Positions 1 to 5,874 of a stretch of DNA of 6,338 bases are shown here, piece by piece (within the stretch, counting starts at the first letter, position 1; each line of letters starts with the position of its first letter). The DNA is from Spirochaetales bacterium. GTDB taxonomy: Bacteria > Spirochaetota > Spirochaetia > Sphaerochaetales > Sphaerochaetaceae. The translations under genes and the position numbers were made by a program. The stretch lies in assembly GCA_028723145.1 (NCBI GenBank), contig JAQYFM010000180.1:1-6338 (forward strand). Direction: 5' to 3'. The notes beneath the pieces are model-generated. The model had not been told where the DNA came from and searched no databases. It saw nothing but the letters and a program-made list of their open reading frames with translations.

Positions 1-762
1 AAATCAGTAATTGAAGCAATAGAAAGAAAAAAATGTGGAAGTTATTGGACTCAAACAGGTTCCTATGAAGCAGTAAGTAATTACATTGACTTAAATATTG
101 ATGGAGTAAAAGATGATGTAATAAAAATGATGGCAGGTGAAAGTATTCCTGTTATTGTTGATAAATTTAGAAATAAAATAACTGGGTTTAAACAAAAGGA
201 TGAAGTATTTACATACTTAATTCACTTAGGATATTTAGCCTATGATGGAGAGAGTAAAACTTGCAGAATACCTAATAGCGAAATAAAGTCTGAATGGGGA
301 TGGGTACTTGGTACAAGTAATAAGTATAAAAAAGTATGGGAAATAACTAATTTATCAAAAAAGCTATTAGAAGCAACCCAAAATAAACAAGAGGAAGTAG
401 TAGCAAAAGCATTAGAAAAAAGTCATGAGCTCTTAACAAGTAATTTGTCCTACAATAATGAGCAAAGTCTTCAAAGTGCTATTATGCTCTCATACTTCTA
501 TGCATACGACTACTACACTATTATTCCTGAATTTACTACAGGAAAAGGTTATGCTGATATAGTAATGATTCCGTTTATACCAAATATACCAGCATTAGTA
601 ATTGAGTTAAAAAAGGATAAAGTAGCAGGTGGAGCAATAGAGCAGATAAAAGCAAAAGATTATCCAAGTAGGCTTAATGGCTATAAAGGTAATACTCTAC
701 TTGTTGGTATTAACTATGATAGTAAAACTAAAGAACATTCTTGCTTAATTGAAAAAGCTTAA
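1..762 (+). CDS. AAA-ATPase-like / PD-(D/E)XK nuclease family protein, C-terminal part (5' end outside window)
   Basis: The frame is open from the first base, so this is the last 253 residues of a longer protein; the ATG at 127 is an internal methionine. The opening residues contain GSYWTQTGSYEAVSNYIDLN, a stretch I recognise from the family that joins an N-terminal AAA-ATPase-like domain (PF09820) to a C-terminal PD-(D/E)XK nuclease domain (PF08011). Members are usually about 500-580 residues, so roughly half is missing. The nuclease core is visible: a helix with Glu154, then GYADIVMIP (Asp186) and ALVIELKKDK (Glu202, Lys204), giving the D...E-x-K signature, followed by the QIKAKDY helix (Gln215). 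All core residues look intact. The biological role of this abundant, often multi-copy family is not established; nuclease activity is inferred from the motif. It ends with TAA 54 bases before the aminotransferase gene. Confidence 0.85.
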   Translation, partial: KSVIEAIERKKCGSYWTQTGSYEAVSNYIDLNIDGVKDDVIKMMAGESIPVIVDKFRNKITGFKQKDEVFTYLIHLGYLAYDGESKTCRIPNSEIKSEWGWVLGTSNKYKKVWEITNLSKKLLEATQNKQEEVVAKALEKSHELLTSNLSYNNEQSLQSAIMLSYFYAYDYYTIIPEFTTGKGYADIVMIPFIPNIPALVIELKKDKVAGGAIEQIKAKDYPSRLNGYKGNTLLVGINYDSKTKEHSCLIEKA

Positions 763-768
763 TATAGA
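741..768 (+). promoter_or_regulatory. Possible promoter for the aminotransferase gene
   Basis: TTGCTT at 741-746 and TATAGA at 763-768 are spaced by 16 bases and resemble a vegetative -35/-10 pair. The site straddles the 3' end of the upstream gene and would start a transcript near 775, leaving about 40 bases of leader before the ATG at 816. I see no convincing terminator between the two genes, so read-through from upstream is also possible. Confidence 0.3.
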
Positions 769-815
769 AAAAATATCTTCTATGATGGTATATTTCTACT
801 ATTAGGTGGTTTATC

Positions 816-1979
816 ATGAGAAATCTTTCAGATAGAAGCAGTCATTTCACAGATTCTGTAATTAGGCGCATGACTCGTATTGCAATTGAACACAATGCGA
901 TTAATTTATCACAAGGTTTTCCTGATTTTGATCCTCCAAAAGCCCTTATTGAAAGGCTGAAAGAAGTCTCTGATGAAGACTTTCACCAATATTCAATTAC
1001 TTGTGGTGCTTTAAATTTGCGAAAAGCATTAAGTGATAAGCAATTACACTTTTCTGGTATGTATTATAACCCTGATGATGAAATTACTGTTACCTGTGGT
1101 TCTACTGAAGCTATGATGGCTGCAATGATGAGTGTTACAGATCCAGGGGACAAGGTTGTAATATTCTCACCATTTTATGAAAACTATGGTGCTGATACAA
1201 TTCTTTGTGGAGCAACACCTATATATGTACCTTTAGTTCCTCCTAATTTCAATTTTGATCCCTCCTTGCTTGAGGATGCTTTTAAGCAAGGTGCCAAGGC
1301 ATTGATTTTATGTAACCCATCCAATCCTTGTGGAAAAGTGTTTACTAAAGATGAACTTGAAATAATAGCTTTCTTAGCTAAGAAATATGATGCCTATGTA
1401 ATTACTGATGAAGTTTATGAACACATAATATATTCACCTAATAAGCATACATATTTATCAACACTTGATGGTATGAAGGAGAGAACTATTTGTTGTTCTT
1501 CGCTTTCTAAAACTTATTCAATTACAGGCTGGCGCCTTGGCTATACAATGGCTGTTCCTGAAATTACAGATAGAATTAAAAAGGTTCATGACTTCTTAAC
1601 GGTTGGAGCAGCTGCCCCTCTTCAAGAAGCAATTATTACAGGGTTAAGATTCCCTAATAGTTACTATGAAGAATTGCAAAATGAGTATACAGAGAAAAAG
1701 AATCTATTTTTATCAGGTCTTGATAACCTAGGTCTAAAGCACAATGACCCTGAAGGTGCTTATTATGTTTTGATGGATATCTCTGAGTTTGGATACGATA
1801 GTGATCTTGAATTTGCAATTGATATGTCTAAGAAGGTAGGTGTTGCTGCTGTTCCTGGTTCTTCATTTTTTAAAGAAGAGGAAAATAGATATGTTAGATT
1901 CCATTTTGCAAAGAAAAATGAGACCTTGATAAGTGCTCTTGATAGATTAGCAGAATTGAAATCTAAGCTTAAAAAGTAG
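816..1979 (+). CDS. Pyridoxal-phosphate aminotransferase, class I/II
   Basis: A complete 387-residue cytosolic enzyme of the aspartate-aminotransferase fold (type I), expected to move an amino group from an amino acid to a 2-oxo acid using PLP. The motifs are in the usual order: NLSQGFPDF near residues 30-38 (substrate side), TCGSTEA at 93-99 (phosphate-binding loop), NPSNPCGK at 167-174, TDEVYEH at 197-203 (Asp198 contacts the PLP ring nitrogen), SSLSKTYSITGWRLG at 228-242 with Lys232 as the Schiff-base lysine, and RYVRFHFA at 358-365 with Arg361 as the substrate-carboxylate arginine. The length is normal. The N-terminus and the VAAVPGSSFF segment most resemble the kynurenine/methionine/aspartate-like branch, but the substrate cannot be read from sequence. 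The ATG at 816 is supported by AGGTGG at 804-809, six bases upstream. The gene probably has its own terminator. Its neighbours suggest no shared pathway. Confidence 0.95.
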   Translation: MRNLSDRSSHFTDSVIRRMTRIAIEHNAINLSQGFPDFDPPKALIERLKEVSDEDFHQYSITCGALNLRKALSDKQLHFSGMYYNPDDEITVTCGSTEAMMAAMMSVTDPGDKVVIFSPFYENYGADTILCGATPIYVPLVPPNFNFDPSLLEDAFKQGAKALILCNPSNPCGKVFTKDELEIIAFLAKKYDAYVITDEVYEHIIYSPNKHTYLSTLDGMKERTICCSSLSKTYSITGWRLGYTMAVPEITDRIKKVHDFLTVGAAAPLQEAIITGLRFPNSYYEELQNEYTEKKNLFLSGLDNLGLKHNDPEGAYYVLMDISEFGYDSDLEFAIDMSKKVGVAAVPGSSFFKEEENRYVRFHFAKKNETLISALDRLAELKSKLKK

Positions 1980-2037
1980 CCTAATATTGAGCTATATTAT
2001 TGATTTAATGAGGTTTATTTCTTAAATAGGCTACTTT
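1973..2037 (+). terminator. Likely terminator of the aminotransferase gene, stem includes the stop codon
   Basis: An 11-base perfect inverted repeat, AAAGTAGCCTA (1973-1983) with TAGGCTACTTT (2027-2037), brackets a 43-base loop. A second short pairing, ATTTAA (2003-2008) with TTAAAT (2022-2027), can form inside the loop and competes with the outer stem for T2027. The TAG stop (1977-1979) lies in the left arm. The T-run after the stem is short (TTTAATATATTTT), so termination strength is uncertain, but there is nothing else between the genes that could serve. Confidence 0.5.
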
Positions 2038-2063
2038 AATATATTTTATGACTTAATACTTCA

Positions 2064-2072
2064 TGTTATAGA
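2064..2072 (+). promoter_or_regulatory. Possible extended -10 promoter for the queuosine transporter leader
   Basis: TGTTATAGA fits an extended -10 element (TG-n-TATAGA). The matching -35 region around 2044-2050 is only T-rich and weak. It would start transcription near 2079, just ahead of the structured leader, leaving about 109 untranslated bases before the ATG at 2188. Confidence 0.25.
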
Positions 2073-2090
2073 CAAAGTAGTATTCATCTG

Positions 2091-2160
2091 TTATCCTCAC
2101 CAACGTCTAATCGAAACCATGGCAAGTTTTGCTGGTGGCGTAGGGGAATAAATTATTCCT
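2091..2160 (+). promoter_or_regulatory. Structured mRNA leader ahead of the queuosine-precursor transporter, candidate riboswitch
   Basis: Several pairings stack in a short span. P1 pairs TTATCCTC (2091-2098) with GGGGAATAA (2143-2151) with one bulged A; P2 pairs CACCA (2098-2102) with TGGTG (2133-2137); and P3 pairs CGAAAC (2112-2117) with GTTTTG (2126-2131). ACGTC (2103-2107) could also pair with GGCGT (2137-2141), crossing P2 as a pseudoknot would. The 3' strand of P1 can instead fold with the next bases into a separate hairpin (2144-2160), and the CCTC freed from P1 is complementary to the GAGG ribosome binding site at 2175-2178. This is the layout of a translational switch. In this gene family leaders are commonly preQ1 riboswitches, but I do not see the preQ1-I or preQ1-II consensus. 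Assignment to preQ1-III or a new class is open. Confidence 0.4.
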
Positions 2161-2187
2161 GACTATTCTATTTCGAGGTTAACAAAT

Positions 2188-2880
2188 ATGTTAAATGAAA
2201 TGTGGTGGGTACTAATGTTAGTACTCAACTTTGTCGCGATATTACTAGCTTATCGCGTTTGGGGAAAGCTCGGACTTTTCATCTGGATTCCAATTTCTGT
2301 AATTGTAGCAAACATCCAAGTCACTAAGAATGTAAACCTATTTGGGCTAGAAGCAACACTGGGTAATATTGTTTATTCAACAGGCTTCCTTGCAACAGAT
2401 ATTTTATCTGAAATGTATGGTCCAAAAGAGAGTAAAAGAGCTGTAACAGTTGGGTTCTTCTCGCTAATTGTTATGACTGTTATGATGCAGCTTGCTATCC
2501 AATTTACTCCAGCTCCTTCTGACTTTGTACAAAGCTCTATGGAAACAATCTTTGGCTTCATGCCACGTATTGCATTTGGAAGTTTAATTGCATATGTAAT
2601 TAGTAACTTCCATGATATTTGGGCATTCGAGCTTTGGAAGAGAATTAAACCAGGTAAGAAGACACTTTGGATTAGAAACTGTTTATCAACAATGGTAAGC
2701 CAGCTTCTTGATTCTTTAATTTTTACATTCATTGCTTTCTTTGGTGTGTATGAGATGAGTGTATGGTGGCAGATTGTAATTACAACTTATCTATTGAAGT
2801 TCATCGTTGCAGTATGTGATACCCCATTTATGTACATTGCAAGAAAATGGTCTGATAATAATAGTATTAGAGAAGTATAA
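2188..2880 (+). CDS. Queuosine precursor transporter (YhhQ / DUF165 / VUT family)
   Basis: A complete 230-residue integral inner-membrane protein that is expected to import a queuosine precursor (preQ0, preQ1 or queuine) for tRNA modification, as known for YhhQ-type members of PF02592. Hydrophobic segments lie near residues 8-23, 28-48, 57-73, 85-106, 126-146, 170-190 and 193-217. Family hallmarks are visible: ATLGNIVYSTGFLATDILSE at 56-75, the FTPAPSDF loop at 106-113, RN-x-x-ST-x-x-SQLLDS at 163-176 and LLKFIVAVCDTPFMYIARK at 202-220. The length is typical. The ATG at 2188 is preceded by GAGG (2175-2178) nine bases away, a modest site. The long structured leader suggests regulation by precursor level. 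No queuosine biosynthesis gene is adjacent, which fits salvage. The name queT belongs to a different transporter family, so no symbol is given. Confidence 0.92.
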   Translation: MLNEMWWVLMLVLNFVAILLAYRVWGKLGLFIWIPISVIVANIQVTKNVNLFGLEATLGNIVYSTGFLATDILSEMYGPKESKRAVTVGFFSLIVMTVMMQLAIQFTPAPSDFVQSSMETIFGFMPRIAFGSLIAYVISNFHDIWAFELWKRIKPGKKTLWIRNCLSTMVSQLLDSLIFTFIAFFGVYEMSVWWQIVITTYLLKFIVAVCDTPFMYIARKWSDNNSIREV

Positions 2881-2884
2881 AATA

Positions 2885-2913
2885 TTGATTATTTTTACGC
2901 ATATACATATACT
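2885..2913 (+). promoter_or_regulatory. Probable promoter of the cstA-like gene
   Basis: TTGATT (2885-2890) and TATACT (2908-2913) are separated by exactly 17 bases, the best vegetative promoter match in the window. Initiation would fall near 2920, upstream of a hairpin/U-tract terminator and of the GGGAGGG ribosome binding site. Confidence 0.5.
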
Positions 2914-2935
2914 GTCAAAAAACTAAATAACTCAG

Positions 2936-2961
2936 ATACAGCCAATTTAGGCTGTATTTTT
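2936..2961 (+). terminator. Intrinsic terminator: end of the transporter transcript or attenuator for cstA
   Basis: ATACAGCC (2936-2943) pairs perfectly with GGCTGTAT (2950-2957) around a six-base loop (AATTTA), followed by a run of five T (2957-2961). It sits 55 bases after the queuosine-transporter stop and would end that mRNA. It also lies downstream of the likely cstA promoter and ten bases before the cstA ribosome binding site, so transcripts of that gene must pass through it. Confidence 0.8.
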
Positions 2962-2983
2962 AAACTTCTCGGGAGGGTTGATT

Positions 2984-4666
2984 ATGAGTGGTATTGTTAT
3001 CATGATCATCGCCATCGTAGTATTAGTCGCTGGTTACATCTTTTATGGTAAGTGGCTTGCTAAGAAGTGGGGTGTTGATCCTAAAAGAAAGACTCCAGCA
3101 TATGAAATGCAGGATGGAGTTGACTATGTTCCAACAGATAAGCAGGTAGTATTTGGCCACCAGTTCGCTTCAATCGCAGGTGCAGGTCCTATCAATGGTC
3201 CTATCCAGGCAGCAGTATTTGGTTGGGTACCTGTTCTCCTATGGTGTCTTATCGGTGGTATTTTTATCGGTGCTGTACAGGACTTCTCTTCTATGTATGC
3301 ATCTGTTAGAAATAAGGGTCGTTCAATTGGTGTAATCATTGAGCTCTATGTTGGTAAAGTTGGTAAGAGACTCTTCTTACTTTTCGTTTATCTCTTCTCA
3401 ATGCTCGTTATCGCAGCTTTCGCTGATATCGTAGCTAAGAGCTTTGGTGTTAATGCAGGTGCAGATGCTTCAGTTCAGCTCGCTAACTCACAGGTTGCTA
3501 CAGTATCAACACTTTTTATCGTAGCAGCAGTAGGATTTGGTATCTTCCTTAAAAATACAAAGCCAAACGCAACAGTAAATACAGCTGTATCAATTATTCT
3601 TTTAATCCTTTGTATTGCAATTGGTTACCTCTGCCCATTCTTAAATATGAGCACAAATGTATGGCTTTATCTTGTATTCTTATACATCTTAATTGCATCA
3701 GTAACTCCAGTTCAGTATCTCTTACAGCCACGTGACTACCTCAATAGTTACCTCTTAGTCGCAATGATCGTAGCTGCAGTTCTTGGTATCTTTGTTTCTA
3801 ACCCTAAGATGAACCTTCCTGCATTCACTGGTTTTGTAGCTTCAAGTGGTGCAATGTTCCCAATTCTTTTCGTTACAGTTGCTTGTGGTGCTGTATCAGG
3901 CTTCCATAGCTTAGTTTCTTCAGAAACAGCTTCAAAGCAGGTTAAGAACGAGAACGATATGCTTCCAATTTCCTATGGTGCAATGCTTGTTGAAGTACTC
4001 CTCGCAGTAATCGCAATCATCGCAGCAGGTGCTGTTGCTGATAAACTTACAGGTGCTCTTCCTGCAGGTACTCCTCAGCAGATCTTCTCAACTGCTGTTG
4101 CATCATTCCTTTCAGGTATTGGTATTCCTCACCAGCTCAGCTTCACACTCATCTCTCTTGCTGTATCAGCATTCGCTCTTACATCACTTGACTCTGTAGC
4201 ACGTGTTGGTCGTCTTTCATGGCAGGAGTTATTCCTCGATGATGATGAAGATGAAGCTAGCATGCCATCATGGAAGAAGATAATCACAAATAAGTGGGTT
4301 GCAACAATTATCGTACTTATCCCATCTTACCTCCTTGGTCAGGTTGGTTATGCTGAGATTTGGGCTCTCTTTGGTTCTGCTAACCAGCTCCTTTCTGTAC
4401 TTGCTCTTGCAGCTGTAGCAGTATTCTTAAAGAAGACTAAGAAAGATAACAAGATGATGTTTATCCCAATGTTCTTCATGCTTGCTGTAACAGTAGTAGC
4501 TTTATTCCAGCTCGCTTTCAAAAACATCAAGACATTTGGTCATGCTAAGATTTCTGTAATGGGCCAGAGCCTTCAGATTCTCTTTGCTGTTCTTCTTCTT
4601 GCTCTTGCAATCATAGTAGTTGTTGACTGTTGTAAGAAGCTCTTCGGTAAAGAAGAAAACAAATAA
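2984..4666 (+). CDS. cstA: Carbon-starvation protein A family transporter (CstA/BtsT type)
   Basis: A complete 560-residue polytopic membrane protein. Characterised relatives (E. coli CstA, BtsT) take up pyruvate, and CstA was earlier linked to peptide use; the substrate here is inferred only at that level. The first helix (residues 2-20) is followed by the family signature VFGHQFASIAGAGPINGPIQ at 56-75, then GWVPVLLW, GAVQDFSSMYASVRNKGRSI (97-115) and many further hydrophobic helices. A very acidic loop, DDDEDEA, begins near residue 419. It is shorter than the enterobacterial proteins (about 700) but in the range of Gram-positive members. I chose ATG 2984, not the in-frame TTG at 2978, because GGGAGGG (2971-2977) lies six bases upstream and would overlap the TTG. 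Codons favour CTC, ATC, CAG and AAG more than in the neighbours, suggesting high expression. It is transcribed alone, between two strong terminators. Confidence 0.93.
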   Translation: MSGIVIMIIAIVVLVAGYIFYGKWLAKKWGVDPKRKTPAYEMQDGVDYVPTDKQVVFGHQFASIAGAGPINGPIQAAVFGWVPVLLWCLIGGIFIGAVQDFSSMYASVRNKGRSIGVIIELYVGKVGKRLFLLFVYLFSMLVIAAFADIVAKSFGVNAGADASVQLANSQVATVSTLFIVAAVGFGIFLKNTKPNATVNTAVSIILLILCIAIGYLCPFLNMSTNVWLYLVFLYILIASVTPVQYLLQPRDYLNSYLLVAMIVAAVLGIFVSNPKMNLPAFTGFVASSGAMFPILFVTVACGAVSGFHSLVSSETASKQVKNENDMLPISYGAMLVEVLLAVIAIIAAGAVADKLTGALPAGTPQQIFSTAVASFLSGIGIPHQLSFTLISLAVSAFALTSLDSVARVGRLSWQELFLDDDEDEASMPSWKKIITNKWVATIIVLIPSYLLGQVGYAEIWALFGSANQLLSVLALAAVAVFLKKTKKDNKMMFIPMFFMLAVTVVALFQLAFKNIKTFGHAKISVMGQSLQILFAVLLLALAIIVVVDCCKKLFGKEENK

Positions 4667-4689
4667 GCATTAATTGCTTCCTTTTATAG

Positions 4690-4721
4690 GCCATCAAGGA
4701 TTTCACCTTGGTGGCTTTTTT
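4690..4721 (+). terminator. Strong intrinsic terminator of the cstA-like gene
   Basis: GCCATCAAGG (4690-4699) pairs with CCTTGGTGGC (4706-4715), ten pairs including one G-T, with loop ATTTCA and six T at 4716-4721. It is 23 bases after the TAA of the transporter. The opposite strand has no U-run after the hairpin, so it is probably one-directional. The stop codon of the opposing araC remnant (TGA, complement of 4703-4705) falls in the loop. Confidence 0.9.
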
Positions 4722-5174
4722 ACATTCTCTCTATATTTAGATGTAGAAATTCCAACCTGTTCTTTGAATAGTTTAGAAAAGTGACTAAGTGAGGTGTACC
4801 CAAGGTTATAAGAAATTTCAAGTATTGTAAGATTTGTAGTTGCAAGAAGACGCTTGGCAAAGTCTGTACGAACTATTTTCATATAATCGATAACGGTAGT
4901 ATTTAAATATTTTTTAAAGGCATTAATTACAACTGGGGCTGAATATCCTGTTTTTTTATAAATCTGTCCATCAGAAAGAGAGATATACTCTGGAGAGTGT
5001 AATCTAAGTAATAAACTTTTCATCCATGGGGGCGCATCAGATAACTCCTCTTACTCTTTATTTAGTGCCAAGAGAACTAAGGCTCTTAATATCATTTGTC
5101 TTATTACAAGAGGAATCTTGGTTTTATCCTTTTCATAAAGATAATTTATTTCTCTAGCTCGAAACTTAAACCAA
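4703..5174 (-). pseudogene. AraC-family transcriptional regulator, truncated and with an internal stop
   Basis: The distal 106 codons (Met at 5023) encode a complete AraC-type DNA-binding domain. A first helix-turn-helix lies at about residues 16-40, and a second at 64-88 includes LTILEISYNLGYTSLSHFSK and FKEQVGISTSKYR. The same frame continues upstream through EELSDAPPW, a segment that normally precedes this domain, then meets TAA (5051-5053), and then again reads family-like sequence (WFKFRAREINYLYEKDKTK...VLLALNKE) up to about 5174, where the right end of an insertion element begins. The N-terminal sensor (cupin-type) half is therefore absent, and a nonsense codon splits what is left. The PPW and HSPE spacing recalls the ChbR/CelD-like branch. 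A short protein starting at Met 5023 could still be made, since an isolated AraC domain can bind DNA, but I see no clear ribosome binding site for it. It faces the cstA-like gene tail to tail. Confidence 0.75.
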
Positions 5175-5330
5175 GTGAATTACTCGGCAATTGAATTGCC
5201 AGAGCATCGTGGAGTTTAGCCACGGGTGCATCCATGACACCGCTACTGCTTTTTATACAGCTACTTTTAATACATATGGAGTCTTAATCATCTTCATATG
5301 TATTTCTTTTTTACTTACTTGACCATAGAG
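5175..5330 (-). ncRNA. Candidate omega-RNA / right-end RNA of the tnpB remnant
   Basis: In IS200/IS605 elements the RNA that guides TnpB is made from the 3' end of tnpB and the right end. Here the - strand carries two well-formed hairpins after the tnpB stop: 5204-5229 (CGTGG with CCACG plus outer pairs, one bulged base) and 5183-5204 (GGCAATT with AATTGCC plus CTC/GAG, one bulged base). The sequence just past 5175 on the - strand (TTGGTTTAAGTTTCG...) would be the guide and is araC sequence. The 5' limit given is approximate. Expression is not shown by sequence. Confidence 0.35.
5183..5229 (-). repeat. Tandem hairpins at the element's right end
   Basis: Two adjacent imperfect palindromes, 5183-5204 (15-base core GGCAATTGAATTGCC, perfect arms of seven) and 5204-5229 (core CGTGG/CCACG, loop AGTTTAG), sharing base 5204. 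Subterminal hairpins of this kind are the TnpA recognition structures of IS200/IS605 ends and the scaffold stems of the associated RNA. Confidence 0.7.
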
Positions 5331-5579
5331 CCTTAGAATATTGTATGCTCCAACACTGTCAGCATTCCATTCTTTTTCACCATCAATGAAGATTCCTCTT
5401 TTTACTCGCTTCTCTTTAGTTGCATACTCACTACTTACACTTAAAGTTAAAGGAGAACATACACTGGTGTAATATTCTTTTTGACAAATTACACTAAGGC
5501 CTGCATCTTCTGCTTTATAAGTAAGCATATCCACAAGCTTCTTAAATGGAAGTGAGTGCATCTTCTGATTGGTGTTGTT
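5253..5579 (-). pseudogene. tnpB: TnpB (IS200/IS605 OrfB), C-terminal fragment
   Basis: About 108 in-frame codons, from NNTNQKMHSLPFKKLVDML to the TAA at 5253, match the end of TnpB, the RNA-guided nuclease of IS605-type transposons. Recognisable pieces are SLPFKKLVDMLTYKAEDAGL, the KEYYTS motif, and NADSVGAYNILR, where the Asp is the third RuvC catalytic residue. The RuvC-I aspartate and RuvC-II glutamate lie in the missing roughly 250 N-terminal residues, so no nuclease can be made. The zinc-ribbon region keeps only one obvious cysteine after YTS, as in the IS1341-like TnpB group. The frame meets TAA at 5580-5582 and no continuation is found in the other - strand frames beyond it, which indicates a deletion or rearrangement junction rather than a frameshift. 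Confidence 0.8.
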
Positions 5580-5580
5580 T

Positions 5581-5609
5581 TAGAACGTTTACTTGAATTT
5601 AATGTTCTA
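5581..5609. repeat. Inverted repeat at the tnpB truncation junction
   Basis: TAGAACGTT (5581-5589) pairs with AATGTTCTA (5601-5609), nine pairs with one G-T, around an 11-base loop. It begins within two bases of the point where tnpB similarity stops. It may mark the rearrangement point or be chance. Confidence 0.4.
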
Positions 5610-5840
5610 GGTGGTAGTTTTAGCTTTGAAAAAATTATGGATTTTATTCATGATTTTACCTTAGTTAGAATGGATTCAAGAAACTATATAAACCTTCTTA
5701 CTTCTAATAATGAAGTTGGACAATTTCTTGAAAAATATTTATCTCCAAAAATTACCAATTACATAGTCTTTCCAGCTAATATTTCTAATTTCTTAAAGAT
5801 AAAATTGAATAAGAGAATTGATGCCTTTGGGAGTGTTTAA
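5583..5840 (+). pseudogene. Unrecognised 3' gene fragment
   Basis: An open + strand frame reads GVVLERLLEFNVLGGSFSFE and continues for about 85 residues to TAA at 5838-5840, with natural-looking codon use and alternating hydrophobic and polar residues. I do not recognise the family. The frame can be carried back to a GTG at 5556, but those first codons are the reverse complement of tnpB, so they are unlikely to be a real start. The coding-like part begins exactly where tnpB similarity ends. This fits a C-terminal piece of another gene, cut by the event that deleted the front of tnpB. It could also be chance open frame in AT-rich DNA. The palindrome AGTGTTTAACACT (5832-5844) covers its stop codon. 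Confidence 0.3.
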
Positions 5841-5874
5841 CACTAGATTTTCCTAGAAACTTTAAAAGACAGGT

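Larger units (their letters stand above)
5175..5579 (-). mobile_element. IS200/IS605-family element remnant (tnpB 3' part and right end)
   Basis: The block is made of the C-terminal third of tnpB followed by a hairpin-rich right end, transcribed leftwards. The left limit is placed after TTCAC (complement of 5175-5179), where the araC reading frame resumes; this boundary is an inference from that frame and from the usual form of such ends. The right limit is the point where the TnpB frame meets TAA (5580-5582) and TnpB similarity stops. No tnpA and no left end are seen, so the element cannot move on its own. Confidence 0.65.

Noticed and set aside
127..129. ATG at 127 as start of a 211-residue gene
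   Set aside because: The frame is open to base 1 and the preceding residues (GSYWTQTGSYEAVSNY) are family-specific, so this is an internal methionine.
764..783. ATAGAA/TTCTAT hairpin as terminator of the nuclease-family gene
   Set aside because: Only six A/T-rich pairs with an eight-base loop and no U-run; too weak to call.
2373..2732. 119-codon - strand frame inside the queuosine transporter gene
   Set aside because: It is the antisense of a well-supported membrane protein gene, with no family resemblance and no ribosome binding site.
2911..2930. CAAAAAACTAA as the tail of a preQ1-I riboswitch
   Set aside because: The G/C-containing stem-loop that must precede the A-rich tail is absent, and the sequence lies before the cstA-like gene, not the queuosine transporter.
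2978..2980. TTG start for the cstA-like gene
   Set aside because: It directly abuts the GGGAGGG ribosome binding site; ATG at 2984 has proper spacing.
3124..3339. Short frames within the cstA-like gene on both strands (also 3153-3335 and 4348-4530)
   Set aside because: They are shadows of the real transporter frame, without recognisable products or start signals.
5556..5558. GTG 5556 as the start of a complete small gene
   Set aside because: The first codons are antisense to recognisable tnpB, so the start is probably accidental even if the downstream frame is a real fragment.
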